A stretch of 32,454 bases of DNA from assembly GCA_013041765.1 (NCBI GenBank), contig JABDRL010000319.1:1-32454 (forward strand), read 5' to 3'. The notes beneath the pieces were generated by a model. It had not been told where the DNA came from and did not search any database. It saw only the letters and a program-made list of their open reading frames with translations. Position numbers and translations under genes: made by a program. Positions 1-7,518 of this stretch are shown piece by piece. The stretch comes from Dactylosporangium sp. GTDB taxonomy: Bacteria > Actinomycetota > Actinomycetes > Mycobacteriales > Micromonosporaceae. The stretch's first letter is position 1; the number at the start of each line of letters is the position of its first letter.

Positions 1-647
1 GGCTGGACGGGCGGCTGGACGGGCGGCGGAGGCATCGGCGGACCCGGTTGCATCGGCGGACCCGGCGGCGCGGCATACGTCGGCGGCGGGGTGGGTGCCG
101 GCGGTGCCGGGGCCGGCTCGTCGTCGACCGTGCCCCCGAAGGACCGGATCAGGTCGGCGAGCCCGCCGGCGAATCCCTGGCCGACCGCGCCGACCCGCCA
201 GACGCCCTTGCGGTACAGATCCGCGATCATGATGGCCCGCTCGGTGCCGAAGTCGGCGCCGGTGAACGCGTACCGCATCACCTCGCTGCCGTCGACGACG
301 ATCCGCAGGTACCCGGACTGGATCTGGCTGGCCGTGCCTGGCCCGTCCAGGGCCGCGCAGAACGACAGTCGCCCGATCGTGCCCTCGACCTGCCCGAGCC
401 GCACCTGGAACACTTCGGCGTCGCCGCCCTGCGCACCGAGCTTGCGCACCGAGCCGTCCGGTGACTGTGGCTGGTTGTAGAAGACCAGGTACCGGTCATC
501 GGCGAGGTTGCCGCCGGGATCCAGGCAGAAGCAGGAGATGTCCCACGTCGCCCCCGGTGCGGTGAGCTGAATGCCGATCTGCAGGTCGGTGGCCGCTGTC
601 AGGGCCGACAGCTGGCTCTTCCGTCCTCGGGTGAACTGCTCGGACAC
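1..647 (-). CDS. TerD family protein, C-terminal end cut by window edge
   Basis: The frame is open from a GTG at 645-647 (reverse strand) to the left edge, giving 215 visible residues and no stop. A GAGGAG ribosome-binding site lies about 6 bases upstream of the GTG. Residues about 15-170 form a TerD-type beta-sandwich: motifs FYNQP, a TERAIMIADLYRKG segment and VGAVGQGFAGGL are typical. The acidic GDNxxGxGxGDDE calcium-binding loop of classical TerD is absent and the equivalent stretch reads KLGAQGGDAEVF, so direct Ca2+ binding is doubtful. After about residue 172 the chain becomes Pro/Ala/Gly-rich, with a PPG/PPM-type low-complexity tail that may link to another domain outside the window. 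The gene lies 121 bases downstream of the GNAT gene, same strand, at the end of the ter cluster. TerD-family membership is sure; the full architecture is unknown. Confidence 0.9.
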   Translation of the reverse strand, partial: MSEQFTRGRKSQLSALTAATDLQIGIQLTAPGATWDISCFCLDPGGNLADDRYLVFYNQPQSPDGSVRKLGAQGGDAEVFQVRLGQVEGTIGRLSFCAALDGPGTASQIQSGYLRIVVDGSEVMRYAFTGADFGTERAIMIADLYRKGVWRVGAVGQGFAGGLADLIRSFGGTVDDEPAPAPPAPTPPPTYAAPPGPPMQPGPPMPPPPVQPPVQ

Positions 648-721
648 GCCACGCTCCTCAGCGAATGATCACGCTTGTGACCAAGCTACCGAGGATCGGG
701 CCCCGCCCGCCCGGCCTCGAC

Positions 722-733
722 GGGAGTACTCCC
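722..733. promoter_or_regulatory. 12-bp perfect palindrome between GNAT gene and terminal terD
   Basis: GGGAGTACTCCC is a perfect self-complementary 12-mer in the 121-base gap between the GNAT stop and the TerD GTG. It could be an operator for the downstream terD-like gene. It is too short and has no T-run for a convincing terminator. The role is inferred only from position and symmetry. Confidence 0.3.
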
Positions 734-768
734 AGTTCGCGACCGCCACGCATCCGGCGACAGGGGCA

Positions 769-1251
769 TCATCGAGCGGCTGCCAGGACCTTGGTCAGGT
801 GCACGATGGTGTACATCCCCGCCGGTTCGTCCCGCTGGCGGCGGTATCCGAGGCGTTCGTACAGCCGGATGTTGGCATCGCTGCGGCCACCGGTGAACAG
901 CTGGATCTCCGTCGTCTCCGGCGCGATGGCCCGCTCGCACTCGGCCAGCAGCACCGAACCGATGCCGAGGCCCTGCCGGTCCGGTGCCACGACCAGCCGG
1001 CCCAGGTGCACCACCGGGCCGTCGGCCCGGAGCCGGACCGCGCCCACCAGCCGGTGACCGTGGCGCGCCCCGAGCGCGGTCACCGCCGGCAGTCGCAGCT
1101 CGGCGACCAGCTCGTCCAGGGTCTGGAGCAGCGGCGGCAGGTTCGGGTCGTGGTAGCGCTGGGCCTCGGTGACGTACGCCGCCCGTTGCAGGGTCAGCAG
1201 CTCTCCGGCGTGCTCGTCACTCAGCCTGGTGACGTCGACAGGTGTCCTCAT
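769..1251 (-). CDS. GNAT family N-acetyltransferase
   Basis: This 160-residue protein has the GNAT fold: beta-4/beta-5 strand GRLVVAPDRQGLGIGSVLL with the acetyl-CoA pyrophosphate-binding R/Q-x-x-G-x-G/A loop at residues 92-98, followed by the C-terminal FTGGRSDANIRLYERLGYRR element. It should transfer an acetyl group from acetyl-CoA to an amine of a small molecule or protein; the substrate cannot be read from sequence. The start is the ATG at 1249-1251, with AAGG close upstream. It sits 60 bases downstream of the TerD/FtsK-like gene and upstream of another TerD, on the same strand, so it may be co-transcribed with the ter cluster, though it does not overlap its neighbours as the core genes do. 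Confidence 0.85.
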   Translation of the reverse strand: MRTPVDVTRLSDEHAGELLTLQRAAYVTEAQRYHDPNLPPLLQTLDELVAELRLPAVTALGARHGHRLVGAVRLRADGPVVHLGRLVVAPDRQGLGIGSVLLAECERAIAPETTEIQLFTGGRSDANIRLYERLGYRRQRDEPAGMYTIVHLTKVLAAAR

Positions 1252-1311
1252 ACCTTGATCATGACAGGAGCGGAAGCGGCCCCGGCCCGGGTGGTCGCCC
1301 GACCAGCATGA

Positions 1312-2970
1312 TCAGCACCTGGGGACCGCCGAGGCGAGGGCGGCGAGCGCCCGGTCGATCGTGGGACCGGGAACCGGGTCCGGGGCATAGGTCCAGACCA
1401 GCCCGACCCACGGATCGCCGATGCACTCGTTCTGGGTCGCGGGCAACCGCAGCGCCGCCTCCCAGATCCGTTCGAGGCGGGAATCGGCGGCCAGCGCGTC
1501 GGTGGAGTCGGCGACCAGCAGCAGCCACACCCCGGCCGCGGGCCCCTCTTCCAGGAGGAAGTGCACGCTGGTCAGGCCCCGCTCGTCGAGGCCGAACGGA
1601 AAGTCGTGCCACACCAGCACATGTGGACCGGTGCCGGCCCCGCGGACCAGCGCGTCGCCGGCGCCCGCCCGAGCGGCCATGCGGGTCATGTCGACCCGGG
1701 ACGCGAGGTCCGTGAGCAGGCCCGAGAGCTGGCCCGGGGAGGTGACCAGGGAGGCGATCGGCGGCGTCCCCGCGGACAGGAGCGGTCCGAGCCGCTGGGC
1801 CGCGGCCCCCTGGCCTTCGAGGTCGACGATGCTGGCCGTCAGGGCTCCCGGCGGGTGGGCCGCCAGCAGCCGGGTGAGCAGGCCCATCGCCTGGGCGCCG
1901 GCCTGGGCGCCGGCCCCGCCGCCGGCGTCGATCCACACCGGCTGGATCAGCGGAAGCCGGGCGACGAAGGGCAGGACCGGGCCGGGAGGTGCCGCCCGGC
2001 GCAGGGTCCCCAGCCGGAGGCCGGTGGCCGGGCCGGCCGGCGGGACCCAGCCGGACCAGACCGGATCGTCCCAGGCCGCCAGCGGCGCCGGCAGGATCCC
2101 GGCGAGCTCGGCGAGCTCGGCCCGCAGCTGGTCGGTGTCCCGCCGGTGGTTCGCGCCCGCGATGGCCAGCAGCTCGTCGTAGCGCCGCTGGGCGGCGGTC
2201 CGGGCGCTCCCGGCCTGGGGTGAGTTCCGGGTCGCCGGGTCGGCGACAACGGCGCTCAGCTCGCGTTCCAGTCGCTGGCGGGCGAACTCGCTCGCGGAGG
2301 CGAGGGCCGCCGCCGACCTCGCCGCGTCCTCGAAGATGCCCCACAGCTGGTCGTAGCGACGGTCGGGTGATCCGGCCGGCAGGACCGGGTGTCCGCCGTT
2401 CGCGGTGAACCGGATCGGCACGCCGGGCGGGATCCCGGTCTGCCGGGCCGGCGGCTCCGGCGTCCCGGCCCCGACGAGCACGCCGTGGATGGTGACCAGT
2501 TCCCCGAGCCCGCCCGGGTAGCCCTGGCCGACGGCCCGGACCTTCCAGCGGCCGGCCCGGCGGTAGAACTCCAGGGCGATCACCGCCCGCTCCGGCCCCA
2601 GACCGTCCAGGGAGAAGGTACCGACGAGGTGCCCTCCCGTCTCTTGCAGACGAACGGTCTGGGGCGGCACGGCGCCGAAGGTCGACGCCTCGTCGTCCAG
2701 GCTCACGGCGATCAGGACCCGGTCGAGGTCCTCGCCCAGCGCGTCCAGCTCGACCTCGACGGTGGGACCGCCGTGCCCGCCGACGTGGCACCGGGTTCCC
2801 TGGCCCGCGGGCTGGTTGTAGAAGACCAGGTCCGCGTCCGACCGGACCCGCCCGGCACGGGTCAGCAGCAGGGCGGACAGATCGACCGGGACCGTGGCCT
2901 CGATGCTCACCCGCAGCCGCAACCCGGCCAGGAGGGCGTTCTCGCCCTTGGCCCAGGTTGCCGGGCTCAC
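1312..2970 (-). CDS. TerD domain fused to a degenerate FtsK/SpoIIIE-like ATPase domain
   Basis: The protein has 552 residues from a GTG at 2968-2970 that overlaps the preceding stop (GTGA). Residues about 1-167 are a TerD domain (FVFYNQP-like DLVFYNQPAG, ALEFYRRAGRWKVRAVGQGY) that lacks the acidic calcium loop. Residues about 215-310 are helical and charged, probably a helical hairpin or coiled coil (FARQRLERELSAVV, LRAELAELAGILP). Residues about 325-552 resemble the FtsK/SpoIIIE-type domain of actinobacterial proteins: LRLGTLRR lead-in, strand and helix around GLLTRLLAAHPPGALTASIVDLEG, then HVLVWHDFPFGLDE and an EEGPAAGVWLLLVADS segment. Where a Walker A GxxGxGKS would be expected there is only IDAGGGAGAQA, with no GKS/T, so ATP hydrolysis is unlikely. 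A Ter-complex scaffold or sensor role is inferred. The FtsK relationship is by remembered motif pattern and needs a profile search. Confidence 0.8.
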   Translation of the reverse strand: MSPATWAKGENALLAGLRLRVSIEATVPVDLSALLLTRAGRVRSDADLVFYNQPAGQGTRCHVGGHGGPTVEVELDALGEDLDRVLIAVSLDDEASTFGAVPPQTVRLQETGGHLVGTFSLDGLGPERAVIALEFYRRAGRWKVRAVGQGYPGGLGELVTIHGVLVGAGTPEPPARQTGIPPGVPIRFTANGGHPVLPAGSPDRRYDQLWGIFEDAARSAAALASASEFARQRLERELSAVVADPATRNSPQAGSARTAAQRRYDELLAIAGANHRRDTDQLRAELAELAGILPAPLAAWDDPVWSGWVPPAGPATGLRLGTLRRAAPPGPVLPFVARLPLIQPVWIDAGGGAGAQAGAQAMGLLTRLLAAHPPGALTASIVDLEGQGAAAQRLGPLLSAGTPPIASLVTSPGQLSGLLTDLASRVDMTRMAARAGAGDALVRGAGTGPHVLVWHDFPFGLDERGLTSVHFLLEEGPAAGVWLLLVADSTDALAADSRLERIWEAALRLPATQNECIGDPWVGLVWTYAPDPVPGPTIDRALAALASAVPRC

Positions 2971-4220
2971 AGGTAGGATCCGACGACGGGCAGCAGGTCC
3001 AGTGGGGTCCGGCCCTGCGCGCCCTCGCCGATCGCGGCCATCTTCCAGGCCCCGCCCTCCCGGTACAGCTTGGTCATGATCGTTGCGGTGCAGGCCGTCC
3101 CCCCGGAGAGGGTGTACCGCACGAGTTCCGCGCCCGTCATTTCGTCGACCAGCCGGCAGAAGGCGTTCTCCACCTGGGCAAACGTCTGCCCGGTATAGGA
3201 GGTGACGACGAAGACGATGGTGTTGACGTGGGCCGGGACCCGCCCGAGTTCCACGATGATCGACTCGTCGTCGCCCTCGCCGTGGCCGGTCCGGTTGTCG
3301 CCCGTGTGCAGGATCGACCCGTCCTTGCTGCGGGCGTGGTTGTAGAAGACGACGTCGACGGGTTGCTGGTCGGCGAACATGATCGCGGACGCGTCGAGGT
3401 CGATCTCGACCTCGCGGCTGCCGAAGAGCGACCGCGTTCTGACCGGGTCCCAGCCGAGCCCCATCCGGACGCGGGTCAGCCCCGAACCGTCCCGCTTGCG
3501 CAGGGAGACCCGCTCGCCCTTGGTCAGGTTGACCGGTCCTCCCGGGCCACCGACGCCCCGCTCCGGCGGCGCCGAGGGCGGCGGCGCCATCACGGGTGCC
3601 GGCGGCGGCGGTGCCATCGCCGGAGCGACCGGAGGCGGTGCCATCGCCGGAGCGACCGGAGGCGGGGCCGTCACCGGAGCGACCGGAGGCGGCGGGGTGG
3701 CCGCCGGTTGGGGCGTCCCGTCGACGACGACGCCGTGGTCGGTGATGAGATCGGCAAGTCCACCGGCATATCCCTGGCCGACGGCCCGCACCTTCCAGGC
3801 ACCGGCACGGCGGTACAGCTCCAGCGGGATCATGATGGTCTCGGTGGTCAGCCCCGAGACGCCGTAGCTGACCAGCGGGGTGCCCGCGGAGTCGCTGAGG
3901 ACCACGGTCGGCGGCTGCACCTGCCCGAACCGCTGGCCGCTGCCGTCGATACTCACCACAACGCGCACCTTGTCGATATCGGCCGGGACCGCCGCGACGT
4001 CGATCTCGATGCTCGCCGCCCCGCCACCCGCCGACGGCCGCAGCGACACCCCGGGGCCGGTCGGCTGGTTGTAGAAGACGAAATCGGCGTCCGAGCGGAC
4101 CTTGCCGCCGGCGCCCACCAGCAGCGCCGAGACGTCGGTCGAGAGTGCCACCTGCACCGTCACGACCACCCGCCCGGCGGTCAGCGGGGTGTTCTGGCCC
4201 TTGGCCAACTCCGTAGCCAT
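2967..4220 (-). CDS. Tandem TerD-TerD protein with Pro/Ala-rich linker
   Basis: The protein has 417 residues and starts at ATG 4218-4220 behind an AAGGAAGG-type ribosome-binding site. TerD domain 1 (about 5-168; FVFYNQP at 47-53, WKVRAVGQGYAGGL) has no acidic calcium loop. A low-complexity PPPVAPAMA linker (about 170-228) is encoded partly by a 27-bp tandem repeat. TerD domain 2 (about 229-417) keeps the calcium signature: IDLDAS at 273-278 and GDNRTGHGEGDDE at 307-319, with LYREGGAWKMAAIGEG near the end. TerD proteins are Ca2+-binding stress proteins thought to assemble under the membrane with TerC-type proteins. It follows the HAD gene after 27 bases and overlaps the TerD/FtsK-like gene by 4 bases. 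Confidence 0.95.
   Translation of the reverse strand: MATELAKGQNTPLTAGRVVVTVQVALSTDVSALLVGAGGKVRSDADFVFYNQPTGPGVSLRPSAGGGAASIEIDVAAVPADIDKVRVVVSIDGSGQRFGQVQPPTVVLSDSAGTPLVSYGVSGLTTETIMIPLELYRRAGAWKVRAVGQGYAGGLADLITDHGVVVDGTPQPAATPPPPVAPVTAPPPVAPAMAPPPVAPAMAPPPPAPVMAPPPSAPPERGVGGPGGPVNLTKGERVSLRKRDGSGLTRVRMGLGWDPVRTRSLFGSREVEIDLDASAIMFADQQPVDVVFYNHARSKDGSILHTGDNRTGHGEGDDESIIVELGRVPAHVNTIVFVVTSYTGQTFAQVENAFCRLVDEMTGAELVRYTLSGGTACTATIMTKLYREGGAWKMAAIGEGAQGRTPLDLLPVVGSYL
3607..3687. repeat. 27-bp in-frame tandem repeat, 3 copies, in the TerD-TerD linker
   Basis: Three consecutive 27-base units start at 3607, 3634 and 3661; the first two are identical and the third differs at a few bases. On the minus strand each encodes a nine-residue PPPVAPAMA-type unit. 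Copy number may vary between strains, changing only linker length. Confidence 0.9.
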
Positions 4221-4247
4221 GTTGCGTGTCCTCGCCTTCCTTCGTTG

Positions 4248-5033
4248 CTACCCGTCGCCGAGACCGGCGCGGCTGAGGTACCAGGCGACGATCTCGTCGC
4301 CCGCCGGGGTGCCGCCCTCGACGGTGGCCTGGCAATTCGGCGCGCTGAAGCCGGTCTGGTTCAGCTCCCCGTGGTTGGGCCGGATCGACGCGGACGCCGA
4401 CCGCAGCATCTGGGCGTCCAGCAGCGAGTCCCCACCGGCGAAGACCTCGTCGGTGCCCAGCCGGGCCGCCAGCCGGGCGACCGCCGCGGCCTTGTCCAGG
4501 GCCACCGGGACCAGGTAGAGCTTGCGGCCCTGGAGCGAGGCCCGCCAGCCACGCTGGTCGGCCCAGGCCGAGGCCTCGTGGGCGAAGGCGACCAGCCAGC
4601 TGTCCCGGCGCTCCGCCGCGAGGTACACGAAGGCCTCGTCCACGCCGCGCACCAGGCGGAATGCCCTGCCGGAGCGCCACCGGACGGCCTGCTTCCACAC
4701 GGTCTGGAACCCGGCGCCCGCCGCGACGAGGTCCTTCCGCACCGCGCGCTGCCAGGTCGGGTCGGATTCGCCCCGCACCAGCAGCCGCGTCCCGTTGCCC
4801 ACGACCGCGTACCGGGGCGGCGGCCCCGGCAGCATCAGCCGCTGGTACTGGTCGACGGTCCGGGTGGTCACCGGGACGAGGACGCCGGCCGTGGCCAGCC
4901 GGCTCCATCCGGCGACCACGGCGCTGGTCATGTAGGTGTCCGCGACCGGATCGACGGTCAGCGCTCCGGCCGGGGGTCCGGCCAGCGAGAACATGACGGT
5001 GCCGTCCAGGTCCGTCGCCACCAGCGCGGTCAC
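4248..5033 (-). CDS. HAD superfamily (Cof-type) hydrolase of the Ter biosynthetic module
   Basis: The protein has 261 residues from the GTG at 5031-5033, whose GTGA overlaps the previous stop; an in-frame GTG six bases earlier (5039) is the alternative. HAD motif I is ATDLDGT (nucleophile D8, general acid D10), motif II lies around VPVTTRTVDQY, and motif III/IV is AGGDSLLDAQML with D202 and D206 as Mg2+ ligands; the cap is of the IIB/Cof type in size and place. It should remove phosphate from a small phosphorylated metabolite in the cytoplasm. HAD phosphoesterases are a recognised member of the Ter-linked gene set that also contains the two phosphoribosyltransferases and the CitE-like lyase found just upstream, so the substrate is probably an intermediate of their pathway. 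That substrate is inference. Confidence 0.9.
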   Translation of the reverse strand: MTALVATDLDGTVMFSLAGPPAGALTVDPVADTYMTSAVVAGWSRLATAGVLVPVTTRTVDQYQRLMLPGPPPRYAVVGNGTRLLVRGESDPTWQRAVRKDLVAAGAGFQTVWKQAVRWRSGRAFRLVRGVDEAFVYLAAERRDSWLVAFAHEASAWADQRGWRASLQGRKLYLVPVALDKAAAVARLAARLGTDEVFAGGDSLLDAQMLRSASASIRPNHGELNQTGFSAPNCQATVEGGTPAGDEIVAWYLSRAGLGDG

Positions 5034-6169
5034 GGACACGCTCCGGCGACGCGGGCGGCCTCCCGCATTGGCCGGATCAGGCCGACACAGGCGTAGGGCA
5101 GGTCGGCGGCTTCCTCGACCGGCACGCCCCGCTCGGCCGCCAGCAGCAGCACGTGGGCCAGCTCTCCGGCGGCGTCCGGACGGATCAGTACCCGCTCCGG
5201 CACCCGGCGCAGCAGGACCCGGGTGGTCTCGCCCACCCCGGGTTTGACCAGGTTGATATCGGGCAGGCCGTAGCGCTCGCCCAGCGCGCGGGCGCTGTGC
5301 CAGCCGGCCCAGTCCGGGTTCGGATCGACGAGTTGCCGGTAGGGACGTTCGGCGGCCACCGGCTCGACGACGTCGGCGAAGCGCGCGGAGACCGTGTCCA
5401 GGAAGCGGGCGGAGACGTCCCCGCCCGCCAGATGCCGGTAGTACTTGGCCCCGTGGAAGTGTCCCGGCTCGATCAGCCGCTCGTTGAGGACCGTTCGGGA
5501 TACCAGGCCGGAAACCGTCGAGTTCAGGCACGCCGACGGGATGAGGAAATCGTCCCGGGTGCCGAAAATGCCGGCGCACCGGCCGGGGTCGGCCAGCACG
5601 GCCAGCGTGGGGTCGAAGTGCAGCCCCTCGTCGCCAGCGACATCGGCCAGGGCGGCGGCCAGCTCGCGGCAGATCGCGCCCTTGCCCGTCCAGCCGTCGA
5701 CGAACATCACCCCCGCGGGGTCGTGGTGGTCGGCCAGGTAGCGCAGGGCCGCCCGGTCGATGCCCCGGCCGCGCACGATCGAGATGGTGTAGTGCGGCAG
5801 GTCGACGCCGTGGGCGTGCGCGGCCCAGCGGCGCATGAGAATGCCGATCGGGGTGCCCGCGCGGGCCAGCGACACCAGGACCGGCGCCCGGCGGACGGCC
5901 AGGACGGTCTCGGTGACCAGGCCGACGGCCCGGGCCACCCGCCCGGCGCTGGCCGCGAGGGCCTGGTCGAACAGTGCCCGGTAGGCGGCGGTGGGCTCGT
6001 ACTCGACCGGCAGGGTCTCGCTGTAGTGGGCCTGCCCGCTCTGGATCGCCGCCTCGCGCTCGGCCCGGGGTGCTTCCAGGGCCGCCGCGGACACATCGGT
6101 CAGCAGCCAGGCGACCTCCCGCGGACCGTAGGAGGAGAACGCCGGGCCGCGCAGCGCCACCGTGCTCAC
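5030..6169 (-). CDS. StiP/PRTase_1 family protein with C-terminal Pelota-like domain
   Basis: The protein has 379 residues from GTG 6167-6169 overlapping the upstream stop (GTGA); longer in-frame starts would run far into the upstream gene. The N-terminal region carries the family's early motif (FSSYGPREVAWLLTDV, residues 11-26) and a phosphoribosyltransferase-type core: LVSLARAGTPIGILMRRW (98-115) and the loop VMFVDGWTGKGAI (154-166), the PRPP-binding equivalent. The last ~80 residues (INLVKPGVGETTRVLLRRV to the end) match the Pelota-like RNA-binding domain appended in this family. Databases label the family 'cysteine protease StiP', but comparative genomics of Ter systems predicted a PRTase making a ribonucleoside-like product; no clear protease triad is evident. 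It is translationally coupled to the PRTase_2 and HAD genes. Confidence 0.9.
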   Translation of the reverse strand: MSTVALRGPAFSSYGPREVAWLLTDVSAAALEAPRAEREAAIQSGQAHYSETLPVEYEPTAAYRALFDQALAASAGRVARAVGLVTETVLAVRRAPVLVSLARAGTPIGILMRRWAAHAHGVDLPHYTISIVRGRGIDRAALRYLADHHDPAGVMFVDGWTGKGAICRELAAALADVAGDEGLHFDPTLAVLADPGRCAGIFGTRDDFLIPSACLNSTVSGLVSRTVLNERLIEPGHFHGAKYYRHLAGGDVSARFLDTVSARFADVVEPVAAERPYRQLVDPNPDWAGWHSARALGERYGLPDINLVKPGVGETTRVLLRRVPERVLIRPDAAGELAHVLLLAAERGVPVEEAADLPYACVGLIRPMREAARVAGACP

Positions 6170-7518
6170 CCCGGTCCCCCGTCGAGCGTCCGCCCCGGTG
6201 CGGGCCCGCCGGCCGGCAGGACCACGACGCTGACCCCGCCGCAGACCCGGCGCAGGCCCTCCACCAGCCCGTCGCCGGCCCACAGGGCCGGGCTGTCGGC
6301 CGCGGCGTCGACCACGACGACCACGTGCTCGTAGCGCTCGTGGAGCCGGCCCGGGGCGACGTTGTAGGCGAACCTCCGGGCCTCGTCCTCCACCGTCAGC
6401 GTGTCGTGGCTGGCAAAGGACAGCCTGGTCCGCACCGCGTACCCGGCCTCACCGACCGGCAGCACCGGCGAGCGGGTCGTCGAGGAGAAACGCACCGCGC
6501 CGGGGCGGGCCGCGGCCAGCCGCTCCGCGAGTCGCATCGGCGCGTACATCAGTTCCTCGGTGCCCAGCACCAGCAGCGGCCCGTCGGCGGGCAGGCCGTC
6601 GGCGACGACGGTCGCCACCGCGTCGATCGCGGCGGCGAACCGGGCGCGGTGGCCGGGGGCGAAGCCGTGCTGGCCGCCCTGCGGCAGGGTCGACGGCCAG
6701 GGCGGGTCCAGCCGGCGCACCGTGGTGGGGTGAGCCAGGGGGACGGGGTCCGTGGTGTCCAGGGCGTCGACCAGACGCAGGCCCCGGTCCAGCACATCGT
6801 CCGGCACGGTCAGCTCGCCGGTGACCAGGGCGACGACCTCGATCCGCGCCCCGAGGCTCCGGGCGGTGGCGGCCAGCGCGGCCCGATCGGCGGCGGTCCG
6901 CAGGTCCAGCAGGGTCGCGATCACGTAGTGGTCCCGGGGCTGGATCCGCTGCGCCTCGTGGATGGTCGCGGTGATGGTCCGGCCGGTGGTCAGCTCGTCG
7001 TCGACGATGACGACCGGGGCCGTCGTGGCCAGCAGGCTCGGGTCGGCCGGCAGCAGCAGGTGCCGCCGGGCGTGGCTGTGCTGCTCGTCGAAGCTGCCCA
7101 GGGGGCGGTGGCCTGGCGGTCGTCGCCGGGTGGAGTGCAGGTAGGTCGCCTCGGGCAGGCAGTCGGCGACCAGATGGCCCAGGGCCGTCGCGGTCTCCGC
7201 GCAGCCCAGCACGACCGCTGGCGGGGTCGCGGCGGCCGGGGAACTCGCGACGGACGCCGCTGTCCTGGTGCCGAGCTCGTGGCCCGCCGCGACCGCGGTC
7301 GCCGGGTGGACCGGGATGTGCTTGCCGAGCACGGTGGACACCACCAGATGGGCCCGCCGGGGGTTGCGCCGCACGGCCAGGCCGGCCAGGTCGGTGAAGG
7401 CCCGGTCGGTGAAGGCCCGGTCGGTGAAGGCCCGGTCGCCCCGCGGTGGGGCTCCGGCCACCCGCACGCCCAGCCGGTCGGTGACCCAGGTCCCGGCCCA
7501 GCACCGGTCGGCGTTCAC
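6166..7518 (-). CDS. PRTase_2/TRSP-domain phosphoribosyltransferase of the Ter module
   Basis: The protein has 450 residues from GTG 7516-7518 in a GTGA overlap with the lyase gene. A phosphoribosyltransferase domain occupies about residues 40-260; its PRPP loop is VVIVDDELTTGRTI (169-182), with the two acidic residues and TTGRT typical of type I PRTases. The C-terminal third is a TRSP domain, recognisable from TTRSP at 347-351 and LVLGTEELMYAPMRLAERL (316-334). Families of this pair occur in Ter-linked operons predicted to make a nucleoside-like stress metabolite. Residues 28-43 are an in-frame DRAFT repeat from a 15-bp DNA repeat. Neighbours on both sides overlap by 4 bases, suggesting coupled translation and similar amounts of the enzymes. 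Confidence 0.92.
   Translation of the reverse strand: MNADRCWAGTWVTDRLGVRVAGAPPRGDRAFTDRAFTDRAFTDLAGLAVRRNPRRAHLVVSTVLGKHIPVHPATAVAAGHELGTRTAASVASSPAAATPPAVVLGCAETATALGHLVADCLPEATYLHSTRRRPPGHRPLGSFDEQHSHARRHLLLPADPSLLATTAPVVIVDDELTTGRTITATIHEAQRIQPRDHYVIATLLDLRTAADRAALAATARSLGARIEVVALVTGELTVPDDVLDRGLRLVDALDTTDPVPLAHPTTVRRLDPPWPSTLPQGGQHGFAPGHRARFAAAIDAVATVVADGLPADGPLLVLGTEELMYAPMRLAERLAAARPGAVRFSSTTRSPVLPVGEAGYAVRTRLSFASHDTLTVEDEARRFAYNVAPGRLHERYEHVVVVVDAAADSPALWAGDGLVEGLRRVCGGVSVVVLPAGGPAPGRTLDGGPG
7391..7435. repeat. 15-bp perfect tandem repeat, 3 copies
   Basis: TCGGTGAAGGCCCGG is repeated three times without a mismatch, encoding repeated DRAFT pentapeptides on the minus strand near the N-terminus of the TRSP phosphoribosyltransferase. 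Being in frame, loss or gain of a unit keeps the gene intact. Confidence 0.95.

Noticed and set aside
1312-4908. One uninterrupted minus-strand frame of 1198 codons
   Set aside because: Only its last 552 codons show a conserved protein; the rest runs antisense-like in the wrong frame through the TerD-TerD and HAD genes, an effect of high GC with few stops.
2958-5096. 712-codon plus-strand open frame
   Set aside because: It lies opposite the tandem TerD and HAD genes, which have clear family motifs; its translation is Arg/Gly/Asp-rich with no domain.
7391-7435. Possible CRISPR-like or IS-derived repeat
   Set aside because: It is three adjacent 15-bp units without spacers, in frame inside a gene; an ordinary coding minisatellite.
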